6,398 bases of DNA from an uncultured Methylococcaceae bacterium (GCA_913009515.1 CAJVYO010000105.1:1-6398), one strand, 5' to 3'. Counted from the stretch's first letter, positions 1 through 5,872 are shown. Notes: generated by a model from the sequence alone, not told the origin. A program made the numbers and translations.

Positions 1-483
1 TATTTCGGGTAATTCAGCGATTTGATATTCGGTGATAGTTTGACTATACGCATAATATGCATTGGTATCTTGTTCGGGAGCAGGGCCGCCATTGCTGATA
101 TTATATTTAATGCCGAAATCTTCGGTTGGCCCGCCTGGATTATGACTAGCAGAGAGAATAACACCGCCTTGTGCATTATATTTACGAATCAGATGAGAGG
201 CGGCAGGTGTCGATAATAAACCCCCATGGCCAATAATAAACTCTGTAAAGCCATTTGCGGCGGCAATTTTTATAATTATTTGAATAGCATCACGATTAAA
301 ATAACGCCCATCACCGCCAATCACTAAACGGGTATTAGCTGTTTTAGGCGTAGAGGCAAAAATGGCTTGTACAAAATTAGCAAGATAGTGAGGTTGTTGG
401 AAGACACTGACTTTTTTTCGTAAACCAGAGGTACCTGGTTTTTGATCGGAATAGGCTTGCGTTATGACGGCGTTAATTTTCAT
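1..483 (-). CDS. pgm: Phosphoglucomutase, PGM1-like (partial, C-terminus outside window)
   Basis: Interconverts glucose 1-phosphate and glucose 6-phosphate in the cytoplasm, linking glycolysis with glycogen and sugar-nucleotide synthesis. The reading frame is open from the ATG at 483 down to base 1, giving the first 161 residues of a protein that is normally about 540-560 residues. Visible family marks are the N-terminal substrate-loop stretch QKPGTSGLRKKV (residues 14-25), GGDGRYFN (56-63), LSTPAAS (90-96) and the active-site serine loop LSASHNPGGP (110-119), where Ser113 is the expected phosphoserine. The following EDFGIKYNISNGGPAPE stretch (121-137) is typical of the animal/yeast/bacterial PGM1 subtype rather than the ManB/AlgC or PgcA subtypes. 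The start fits the family, since MKINAVITQAY precedes the conserved QKPGTSG as in PGM1 proteins. No clear Shine-Dalgarno sequence precedes the ATG. It is transcribed divergently from the L,D-transpeptidase gene at 540. Identity as a glucose-specific enzyme is inferred from family resemblance. Confidence 0.93.
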   Translation of the reverse strand, partial: MKINAVITQAYSDQKPGTSGLRKKVSVFQQPHYLANFVQAIFASTPKTANTRLVIGGDGRYFNRDAIQIIIKIAAANGFTEFIIGHGGLLSTPAASHLIRKYNAQGGVILSASHNPGGPTEDFGIKYNISNGGPAPEQDTNAYYAYSQTITEYQIAELPEI

Positions 484-539
484 AATTAGGATATTGTGTA
501 CGATAGTTTGATTAGTCGTGTTTAGCATTATAATGTGTA
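484..539. promoter_or_regulatory. Divergent intergenic region with palindromic -10 box
   Basis: This 56-bp spacer must serve both the phosphoglucomutase gene (left) and the L,D-transpeptidase gene (right). It contains CATTATAATG (526-535), a perfect 10-bp palindrome that presents TATAAT on both strands: 529-534 on plus and 532-527 on minus. On plus, TTGATT (508-513) is a possible -35 at a short 15-bp spacing. No good -35 is visible for the minus direction. The plus -10 ends only five bases before the ATG at 540, so transcription from it would start at or about the start codon. The hexamers are seen directly; promoter activity is inferred. Confidence 0.4.
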
Positions 540-1079
540 ATGCAGAAAATTATAATTTTATTGGGTTTAGTATTGTCTTTTCAGGTAATAGCCTTAGAGG
601 ATACATGGTTACTTATTGATACTAAAAAAAAGACGGTAGATGTTAGACAAGGTAGGCAGCGTTTAGCACGCTTTAAAAAAATTTCTTTAGGTAAAAATGG
701 GGCAGGTTATAAACAGGAGCGCGGCGATAATATAACGCCTATTGGGAGATATCAAATTACGCATATTAATAAAAAAAGTCGATTTAAATTCTTTTTTGGC
801 TTGAATTATCCGACGTTATTTGATGCGGATAGAGGGGTGAGTCGCGGGCGTATTAATTATACTGAGTATTTAGCGATTCAACAGGCACACCGTAAGGGAA
901 GTGTGCCGCCGCAAACAACGCCATTAGGCGGGGCAATTGGTATTCATGGTGTTGGCTCAGGAAATGCGTTAGTACAGGGTGAATTTGATTGGACGCAGGG
1001 ATGTATCGCACTTTCAAATAAACAAATTGAACAATTAGAACGCTGGATTTATATTGGCATGCAAGTAGACATAAAATAA
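540..1079 (+). CDS. Small exported L,D-transpeptidase (YkuD domain) with TQGC active-site motif
   Basis: A 179-residue YkuD-family protein expected to act in the periplasm on peptidoglycan stem peptides (3-3 cross-linking, lipoprotein attachment, D-amino-acid exchange or bond hydrolysis). The N-terminus MQKIIILLGLVLSFQVIA is a signal peptide with likely cleavage after Ala18. The rest is essentially one YkuD domain: WLLIDTKKKTVDVRQG (23-38), TPIGRYQI (66-73), and the catalytic stretch IGIHGVGSG (133-141) followed by DWTQGCIALSN (150-160). Predicted catalytic residues are His136 and Cys155. The usual SHGC is TQGC here, a variant I know from a YkuD subgroup with DWTxGCIA-type motifs. There is no LysM or other cell-wall-binding domain. 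The ATG at 540 is the only start giving a complete signal peptide, but it lacks a Shine-Dalgarno sequence and lies directly after a TATAAT box. An Lpp-like lipoprotein gene follows 80 bp downstream on the same strand. The exact reaction cannot be told from sequence. Confidence 0.88.
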   Translation: MQKIIILLGLVLSFQVIALEDTWLLIDTKKKTVDVRQGRQRLARFKKISLGKNGAGYKQERGDNITPIGRYQITHINKKSRFKFFFGLNYPTLFDADRGVSRGRINYTEYLAIQQAHRKGSVPPQTTPLGGAIGIHGVGSGNALVQGEFDWTQGCIALSNKQIEQLERWIYIGMQVDIK

Positions 1080-1108
1080 TTGGCAATCATTTTAAAACCG
1101 GCTAAAAT
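1080..1108 (+). promoter_or_regulatory. Sigma-70-type promoter for the Lpp-like lipoprotein gene
   Basis: TTGGCA (1080-1085) and TAAAAT (1103-1108) are separated by exactly 17 bp, a near-consensus housekeeping promoter. It starts one base after the stop codon of the upstream transpeptidase gene. Predicted transcription start is near 1115, giving a leader of about 45 nt. A second -10-like hexamer, TATAGT, lies at 1112-1117. An independent strong promoter suits a major lipoprotein, which in enterics and pseudomonads is among the most abundant proteins. Confidence 0.6.
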
Positions 1109-1118
1109 TAGTATAGTT

Positions 1119-1136
1119 TTCCTACGTTTTTAGGAA
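1119..1136 (+). other. Small hairpin in the lipoprotein mRNA leader
   Basis: TTCCTA (1119-1124) and TAGGAA (1131-1136) form a perfect 6-bp inverted repeat with a 6-base loop, followed by a T-rich run. It lies just downstream of the predicted transcription start, so it may be a 5' stabilising stem in the lipoprotein mRNA or a weak terminator for the upstream gene. The stem has only two G-C pairs, so either role is weakly supported. Confidence 0.25.
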
Positions 1137-1159
1137 GTTTTTATTTAAGGTATTTTCAA

Positions 1160-1459
1160 ATGATTAAAATAGTAAAATTATCAACAGTGGTTTTGGCTTC
1201 AAGTTTTATGGTTGCTTGTGCAAGCACATCAGATATTGATAGATTGCAAAGTAATATTGATTCACTAAGCACAAAAATTAATTCAGTTGAAAGCAAAACG
1301 GCTGAAATTGGGGCTAAAGCCGATCAAGCAGCGACTAATGCAACTGATGCAGCGGCTAATGCAGCAGCAGCAACCGCAGCAGCAAATCGTGCAGCGGCAA
1401 CAGCAGAAGATACTAACCGTAAGTTAGATCGTATGTTAAATAAAGCAATGATGAAATAA
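1160..1459 (+). CDS. Lpp/OprI-like alanine-zipper outer-membrane lipoprotein
   Basis: A 99-residue Braun-type lipoprotein that probably trimerises and ties the outer membrane to peptidoglycan. The signal peptide ends in a lipobox, MVAC, with Cys20 as the lipidated residue. The residues after it are Ala-Ser, not Asp, which suits Lol sorting to the outer membrane. The mature 79 residues form one helix with an unbroken 4-3 heptad pattern: Leu29, Ile33, Leu36, Ile40, Val43, Thr47, Ile50, then alanines at 54, 57, 61, 64, 68, 71, 75, 78 and 82, then Thr85, Leu89, Met92, Ala96. The C-terminal RMLNKAMMK resembles the end of Pseudomonas OprI and stops at Lys99, the residue that L,D-transpeptidases attach to peptidoglycan in Lpp. 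The mature chain is longer than E. coli Lpp (58). AAGG at 1147-1150 is a good ribosome binding site nine bases before the ATG. L,D-transpeptidase genes lie on both sides. Covalent attachment is inferred, not shown. Confidence 0.88.
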   Translation: MIKIVKLSTVVLASSFMVACASTSDIDRLQSNIDSLSTKINSVESKTAEIGAKADQAATNATDAAANAAAATAAANRAAATAEDTNRKLDRMLNKAMMK

Positions 1460-1475
1460 GTTTTTGCTGTAATTA

Positions 1476-1517
1476 AGAACGAAGGCAGGTTATTTAATAA
1501 TGACTGTCTTCGGTTCT
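1476..1517. terminator. Long inverted repeat at the convergent gene ends, possible bidirectional 3'-end structure
   Basis: The left arm AGAACGAAGGCAG (1476-1488) pairs with CTGTCTTCGGTTCT (1504-1517) through 13 base pairs, with one bulged base and one G-T pair. Inside the loop, TTATT and AATAA (1490-1500) form a second inverted repeat. It lies 17 bp beyond the lipoprotein stop and overlaps the last codons and the stop of the minus-strand transpeptidase gene. Its position between convergent genes suggests a shared transcription-end or mRNA 3'-protection structure. Neither side has a clean T-tract, so a classical intrinsic terminator is uncertain. Confidence 0.4.
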
Positions 1518-2476
1518 GACTTGATTGCAGGTTTTTCAAAAATCTTAACCGCTAAACCTGTTTTTTCAGTTAAGGCAGCTCTTAATATTTTTCCTTTTAT
1601 AAGCGGTAAAACACCTTTATTGGCTTTTTCAATTAAATCCAACGCTTGGTCAAGTAAGGATTCTTCGTTATTATTTTCTGTTTCTTCTAAGGCTCGATGA
1701 ACTTCAATAAACAGTTGATTACCTAACCATCCCACCTTAATTTCCTGATTAACAATAGTCACCAAATTACCTACTTTTATTTTTGGAAAGAGTGTTGCTA
1801 TATCTTCAGGATACATCCGAATACAGCCATGGCTGACGCGTGAACCTACGCCATAAGCCTTATTAGTGCTGTGAATTAAGTAGCCTGGAATACCCAAACG
1901 CATGGCATATAAACCCAATGGATTATCAGGTCCAGCAGGGACAACATCGGGTAAGGGGTCGCCTTTTTCTAAATGTTCTTTTTTAATCGAAGCGGGAGGA
2001 GTCCAAGTAGGATTTTCTTTTTTAGCGGTAATTTTAGTTTTACCTAAGGGCGTATTCCAATCCTGTCGTCCAATACTAATAGGGTGAGTAATGACCATCG
2101 CGGGTGCATTTCTAGCGGCTTTAGGGTAATAATAGAGGCGAAATTCAGCTAAATTTAGCACGATGCCTTTACGTTGGGTATCAGGCAATAAACGAATACT
2201 AGGTAAGGTGACAATGGTATCTTTTTTCGGCGACCAACGATCAACCTTTGGATTCAAATATACAATCTCGTTTTGTCCAAGGTCAAAACGCCGTGCAATA
2301 TCTAATAAATCCTCATCATCTCTGGCACGCACTTCTTTAATAGTTTTTACATCAAATTCAGTAATCAAACTGTCTTGAGGATTGCTGGGCAATAAATATT
2401 GCGTGGCATTGAGGGTGTTACTACTGACAAACATGACGACTGTCAGCAGTAATTTATAACAAGGGGGAATAGTCAT
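1490..2476 (-). CDS. L,D-transpeptidase of the YbiS/ErfK/YcfS type
   Basis: A 328-residue periplasmic L,D-transpeptidase. In E. coli, enzymes of this subgroup attach the C-terminal lysine of Braun lipoprotein to meso-diaminopimelate of peptidoglycan. Domains in order: signal peptide about 1-24 (TLNA before TQY); LysM-like segment about 48-98, with ending ILP-type motif LPSIRLLPDT; YkuD domain about 103-245; and a C-terminal extension about 250-328 with a Glu/Asn-rich linker (EETENNNEES). Subgroup signatures are GIVLNLAEFRLYYYP (104-118), NPTWTPPASI (155-164), VVPAGPDNPLG (178-188) and the catalytic SHGCIRM (215-221), with Cys218 the nucleophile, His202 in IHST and Arg220 conserved. It follows rdgC with a one-base TAATG overlap, so it is probably translated by coupling; no good ribosome binding site is seen. 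It is convergent with the Lpp-like gene, its likely substrate. The C-terminal tail beyond about 265 is not recognised. Confidence 0.93.
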   Translation of the reverse strand: MTIPPCYKLLLTVVMFVSSNTLNATQYLLPSNPQDSLITEFDVKTIKEVRARDDEDLLDIARRFDLGQNEIVYLNPKVDRWSPKKDTIVTLPSIRLLPDTQRKGIVLNLAEFRLYYYPKAARNAPAMVITHPISIGRQDWNTPLGKTKITAKKENPTWTPPASIKKEHLEKGDPLPDVVPAGPDNPLGLYAMRLGIPGYLIHSTNKAYGVGSRVSHGCIRMYPEDIATLFPKIKVGNLVTIVNQEIKVGWLGNQLFIEVHRALEETENNNEESLLDQALDLIEKANKGVLPLIKGKILRAALTEKTGLAVKIFEKPAIKSEPKTVIIK

Positions 2477-3384
2477 TAACTCAGTGCTTCGCCACCAAAA
2501 ATAGTTAATAACTGCGGCAGAAATTGGCTTAATTCATCAGTCATAATCGTAAAATCGACATCAAATTGTTCTTCAGGGCTGCCGACTTCAATATCATTGA
2601 TTTGTTCTTGGATTAACTCGAGAAATTTTAAGCGTTTAACGGCTAAATTTTCATCTAACACAAAGGATAAACGGTCTGACCAGCTAAGGGCTAATTTAAT
2701 GACTTGTTTGCCCTTATCTAAGTGCTGTTTAATTTCAGGTGCGGATAAATCCATGCGTTTGCAACGAACAATGCCGCCTGATTCTTCAGGTGCTTTTAAT
2801 TCACATTCATCTTCAATAAGCATATTGGCTGGCGAATCATCTTCTAATAACCACTGAGTCATGATGCTAGTTGGTGCGTCTTTACTATTGATAGGCACGA
2901 CAGGTAATGAGCCTAAATTTTTGCGTAAAAAACTAATCAGTTCTTCGGCTTTTTTTGCAGACGATGCATCAACGACTAGCCAGCCGCCTTTAGGATCGAT
3001 ATACGCAAAGGTTTTTTTGGAAAATGAAAAAGCACGCGGTAGCAGTTCAAAAATAATCTCTTCTTTGAGTTCAGTGCGTTCTTTTTTGGATATTTTACGA
3101 AATTCTTGCTCTTCTTTTAAGGCAATTTTTTCGGCAACCATTTCATTAATCACGCCGCTAGGTAAGACTTTTTCTTCGCGTGTTGCACAGAGCATCATAA
3201 AGCCATTAGCTTGATGAACCAGTTGTTCAGAGCCACGTCCTAATGGTGAAGTCCAGCCATAACTAAATTCTTCATGGCCGCCACAAGCTTTGAAACGCAT
3301 GGATTCCATTTGTTGAGATAATTCAATGGCTGTTAAGGTGAACGGTTCGCTTAAGCGATAGAGAGCAAGATTTTTAAACCACAT
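2476..3384 (-). CDS. rdgC: Recombination-associated protein RdgC
   Basis: A 302-residue RdgC, a cytoplasmic, nucleoid-associated DNA-binding protein. In E. coli it forms a ring-shaped dimer around duplex DNA and limits RecA-promoted strand exchange. The length matches the family (about 303). Shared signatures are MWFKNLALYRL at the N-terminus, FKACGG (31-36), EEKVLPSGVI (70-79), LLPRAFSFSKKT (114-125), DASSAKKAEELI (139-150), LRKNLGSLPVVP (153-164), RCKRMDLSAPEI, VKRLKFLELIQEQINDI, and the ending FGGEALS, close to GGEAxx in E. coli. The start is supported because family proteins begin M(L)WFKNL. The start has no obvious Shine-Dalgarno sequence. It lies 38 bp after the chemotaxis-receptor gene on the same strand and its stop overlaps the next transpeptidase start, so three-gene cotranscription is plausible although the genes are functionally unrelated. 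TTGACA on the minus strand (3408-3403) has no properly spaced -10 before the start codon. Confidence 0.96.
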   Translation of the reverse strand: MWFKNLALYRLSEPFTLTAIELSQQMESMRFKACGGHEEFSYGWTSPLGRGSEQLVHQANGFMMLCATREEKVLPSGVINEMVAEKIALKEEQEFRKISKKERTELKEEIIFELLPRAFSFSKKTFAYIDPKGGWLVVDASSAKKAEELISFLRKNLGSLPVVPINSKDAPTSIMTQWLLEDDSPANMLIEDECELKAPEESGGIVRCKRMDLSAPEIKQHLDKGKQVIKLALSWSDRLSFVLDENLAVKRLKFLELIQEQINDIEVGSPEEQFDVDFTIMTDELSQFLPQLLTIFGGEALS

Positions 3385-3422
3385 AATGTAATATTTTTAT
3401 AATGTCAAAGGAAGAGATGTGA

Positions 3423-5762
3423 TTAAACTTTAAATTGATTAACAACATCATTTAAGTGTATAGCTAATTTAGCCAGCTCATGACCTGACTGGGTTGTTTC
3501 TTCAGATAATACGCTGGTATGTTGGGCTGAGGCGCTAATAGACGACATATTACGATTAATACCACCTGCCACTGTTGATTGTGCTTTAGATGAATCTGCT
3601 ATTTTTGAAGACATTGATTCAATATTTTCAATAGACTCAGTAATTCTAGCTAAGGCATCAGTACATTGTTCAGCTTGAGAGCTGGTATCTTTAGCAAGTC
3701 CAACGCTATTTTTCATGGATTCGGCAGTAATTTCTGTTGCTGCTTGAAGTTTTTCAATAGTGGTTTGAATTTCTAATGTAGAATCTTGAGTACGGCTGGC
3801 AAGGGTTCTTACTTCATCTGCAACTACAGCAAATCCACGCCCGTACTCACCCGCTCTAGCGGCTTCAATCGCTGCATTTAAGGCAAGTAAGTTGGTTTGT
3901 TCTGCAATCCCTCGAATAACATCGAGTACATTACCAATCGCTTCACTATCTTCTTGTAAGGTAGAAATGCTTTGTGCCGCTTCCACAATATTATTATCAA
4001 GAACATGAATAGAATCTAATGTTGATTTAATTATTTCGGCACTAACTTGAGTTTGCTCATCACCTTTTTTAGCTTCATCAGCAGTCTGTAGGCAACTTTT
4101 AGTGATATTAGCAATAGTGTTACTCATATCATCCATTGAGACAGAGACCTCATCGATTTGGATCGCTTGATGTTCTATATTTTTACCCGTTTCTTGAGAA
4201 GAGACCGCAACTTGTTGCGTGGCAACAGAGAGTTGTAAACTGGCATCAGCAATACTCTGAATAACATTTTGGATACATTCAATTAAGCTATTAAAATAAT
4301 GAGCTAGTTCTGATAATTCATCACCCTTACTTTCATCTAAACGACTGCTTAAGTCACCTTTGCCATTTGCAATGGCATCCGCAATTTTTCTCATTGATAA
4401 GGCAATATGATGAATAGGTTTAATTAATGCATTGGATAATAGTAACCCAACCAATATTGAAAAAATTACGGTAATACCTAGAGCAATGATGGCCGTTTTA
4501 AAAACAGCCTCTTTAAGTTTAACAGACGGTCTGAAGGCTTCTTCTGTATCAATTTCTGTTAAAATAGCCCATTTAACACCTTGAATACTAAGAGGTGCAT
4601 ACGCAGATAAAACGGGAATATGACGGTAATCATTAAAAATAGCATGATTTGTTTCACCCGCGATAGCCGCCTTTGCCCCTTTACTTTGTACTGTCTGTAA
4701 GCCTATATTGGTGTCTTTAGTGCGAATATCATTTATAGCATTACTATTTTCACCTGCTTGTTCTAAAGCAGCGAGGTAACCTGTTTTATCTTCAACTAAA
4801 AAACGACTTAAGCTGCGTGTTTTAAAATCGTCCCCAATCAAATAAGATTCACCAGAGGCTCCCATACCTGATTGCTGCCATTGTTGGTTGCTAGTCATGA
4901 TATTGTTAATATTATCAATGGGCATTTGAAAAATAAGAATACCAATTTTTTTACCGTCTTCAAAAATAGGGGTGGCAATAAAGGCGGCAGGGTCTTCGTA
5001 AGAAGGCGTATAAGGTTTAAAGTCTTCTAAGAAATTTTCGGCATTATGGCTATTATTAGCACGATTAAATGCGCGTGCTAAACCTGAATTAGCATAAGCC
5101 CCGCTTATTAATGAGGTGCCATAGTCTAATTCTTTGTAAACAGAATAAATAACACGTCCTGTATCAGGGTCAACCAGAAAAATATCGTAATAACCAAAGC
5201 GGGTAAGGAAGTCATTAATAGAAGGGTGATAATTATTATGTAAGTAACTGTATTGTGTGCCATCATTGGCACTCATTAAATTATTCTTACTGCCTAGAGG
5301 ATGTTTATTTTTGTAAATATATTGATATTGTAAATACGTTGAGGTTGTATCAAGTTGATTTAATAGCGTATCGCTATTAATGTTTTTTTCAGTGTTGCGG
5401 TTATTATATTTAGGTGCAAATTGATTATTATAATAATTTTCTAATTGTGCACGCATATCTTTTATAATAGATTGATTATGCTGAGTTTCTAGTTCAGTAA
5501 TCGCTTCTTTAAAGCCAAGCATCGCATCTATAATCATGCGGTTACTGGCGAAGTTGAGCAGTTGATTGTTGATTTGTATAAAGTAGTCTTCGATACGATT
5601 TTTATTGTTGGTACGTATGGATATTAAATTATCGGTTGCAATTGTTTGTATTGTGTTAGTTGATGACTGAATCGTTTGCCAACTTAAAAAACTGGTAATA
5701 GCCATAGCGGGTAAAATAGCTATTAGTAGTGTGCTGAGTGTAAGTTTAGTTTTAATTGTCAT
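3423..5762 (-). CDS. Methyl-accepting chemotaxis protein with large periplasmic Cache-like sensor domain
   Basis: A 779-residue inner-membrane chemoreceptor that would signal to CheA through CheW. Domains: short cytoplasmic start and TM1 about 7-28; a long periplasmic sensor about 29-420, apparently Cache-like, with FGYYDIFLVDPDTGRVIYSV (189-208), DYGTSL, DPAAFIATPIF (257-267) and a second membrane-distal or proximal subdomain including AYAPLSIQGVKWAILTEID (387-405); TM2 about 423-444; HAMP about 445-500; and a methyl-accepting signalling coiled coil to the end. The conserved hairpin tip is intact, from EQTNLLALNAAIEAARAGE (621-639) to GRGFAVVADEVRTLA (641-655). The C-terminus ends in NQFKV without a CheR-docking pentapeptide. 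I chose the ATG at 5762 because translation from it gives a normal N-terminus. The frame stays open upstream to a TTG at 5825, but that extension consists mainly of a peptide encoded by a tandem DNA repeat. The ligand is unknown and no other che genes are in view. Confidence 0.95.
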   Translation of the reverse strand: MTIKTKLTLSTLLIAILPAMAITSFLSWQTIQSSTNTIQTIATDNLISIRTNNKNRIEDYFIQINNQLLNFASNRMIIDAMLGFKEAITELETQHNQSIIKDMRAQLENYYNNQFAPKYNNRNTEKNINSDTLLNQLDTTSTYLQYQYIYKNKHPLGSKNNLMSANDGTQYSYLHNNYHPSINDFLTRFGYYDIFLVDPDTGRVIYSVYKELDYGTSLISGAYANSGLARAFNRANNSHNAENFLEDFKPYTPSYEDPAAFIATPIFEDGKKIGILIFQMPIDNINNIMTSNQQWQQSGMGASGESYLIGDDFKTRSLSRFLVEDKTGYLAALEQAGENSNAINDIRTKDTNIGLQTVQSKGAKAAIAGETNHAIFNDYRHIPVLSAYAPLSIQGVKWAILTEIDTEEAFRPSVKLKEAVFKTAIIALGITVIFSILVGLLLSNALIKPIHHIALSMRKIADAIANGKGDLSSRLDESKGDELSELAHYFNSLIECIQNVIQSIADASLQLSVATQQVAVSSQETGKNIEHQAIQIDEVSVSMDDMSNTIANITKSCLQTADEAKKGDEQTQVSAEIIKSTLDSIHVLDNNIVEAAQSISTLQEDSEAIGNVLDVIRGIAEQTNLLALNAAIEAARAGEYGRGFAVVADEVRTLASRTQDSTLEIQTTIEKLQAATEITAESMKNSVGLAKDTSSQAEQCTDALARITESIENIESMSSKIADSSKAQSTVAGGINRNMSSISASAQHTSVLSEETTQSGHELAKLAIHLNDVVNQFKV

Positions 5763-5764
5763 TA

Positions 5765-5799
5765 TTATTGGTTTGCATCGACTTATTGGTTTGCATCGA
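5765..5799. repeat. 17-bp tandem direct repeat directly upstream of the chemoreceptor gene
   Basis: TTATTGGTTTGCATCGA occurs at 5765-5781 and again, identical, at 5783-5799, with a period of 18 bp. The first copy ends three bases before the chemoreceptor ATG (5762, minus strand). On the minus strand each copy reads TCGATGCAAACCAATAA. The two copies sit on nearly the same DNA face for a period of 18 bp only in part (about 1.7 helical turns). They could be paired binding sites for a regulator or a recent local duplication. Confidence 0.75.
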
Positions 5800-5808
5800 A
5801 ATATTTTA
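5783..5808 (-). promoter_or_regulatory. Possible FliA (sigma-28)-like promoter for the chemoreceptor gene
   Basis: On the minus strand TAAA (5808-5805) is followed 14 bases later by ACCAATAA (5790-5783), which matches 6 of 8 positions of the enteric flagellar consensus GCCGATAA; the usual gap from TAAA is 15. Start of transcription would be near 5776, leaving a very short leader. Chemoreceptor genes are often FliA-dependent. The match is imperfect, the region is AT-rich, and a chance hit is quite possible. Confidence 0.25.
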
Positions 5809-5813
5809 TCAAG

Positions 5814-5832
5814 GTATCTATTCAATAGATAC
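5814..5832. promoter_or_regulatory. Perfect 19-bp palindrome, likely operator
   Basis: GTATCTATTCAATAGATAC has two perfect 9-bp arms around one central base. It ends two bases before the TATAAT box at 5835-5840 and therefore occupies the place of the -35/-10 spacer of the HopJ gene's promoter. It also lies just upstream of possible promoter elements for the divergent chemoreceptor gene. Its position suggests a dimeric regulator binding here, acting on one or both genes. The regulator is not in the window. A cruciform or hairpin role is less likely, because the dyad lies ahead of the predicted transcription start on plus. Confidence 0.55.
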
Positions 5833-5834
5833 GA

Positions 5835-5840
5835 TATAAT
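5835..5840 (+). promoter_or_regulatory. -10 box of the HopJ-family gene promoter
   Basis: A consensus TATAAT lies 32 bases before the ATG at 5873, giving a leader of roughly 26 nt with a weak ribosome binding site, GAGA, at 5864-5867. No recognisable -35 hexamer lies 15-19 bp upstream, where the palindrome is found, so the promoter may need an activator or depend on the -10 alone. Confidence 0.5.
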
Positions 5841-5872
5841 TTTGATTTGATTAACAAATTTTTGAGATATTT

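Noticed and set aside
22..216. Plus-strand reading frame inside the phosphoglucomutase region
   Set aside because: The opposite strand encodes clear PGM1 motifs throughout, including the catalytic serine loop, so this frame is a shadow.
853..1086. Minus-strand reading frame opposite the small L,D-transpeptidase
   Set aside because: It lies antisense to a well-supported YkuD gene and shows no recognisable motif.
1324..1410. GCAGCA microsatellite-like repeat as a phase-variation tract
   Set aside because: The alanine codons are mixed (GCA, GCT, GCG) and interrupted by other residues that keep the heptad pattern, so this is protein-level constraint rather than a slippage tract.
1324..1539. Alanine-rich reading frame on the minus strand opposite the lipoprotein gene
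   Set aside because: It arises from the GCA/GCT-rich alanine codons of the lipoprotein read antisense; no ribosome binding site and it crosses two real genes.
3380..3408. TTGACA on the minus strand as a promoter for rdgC
   Set aside because: A -10 at 15-17 bp would fall on the rdgC start codon (TATGTG), placing transcription start inside the gene; an AT-rich chance match is more likely.
5763..5825. Chemoreceptor start at the in-frame TTG (5825), adding 21 residues
   Set aside because: The added residues are mostly encoded by the tandem repeat, TTG is a rare start, and the ATG at 5762 gives a normal short cytoplasmic N-terminus before TM1.
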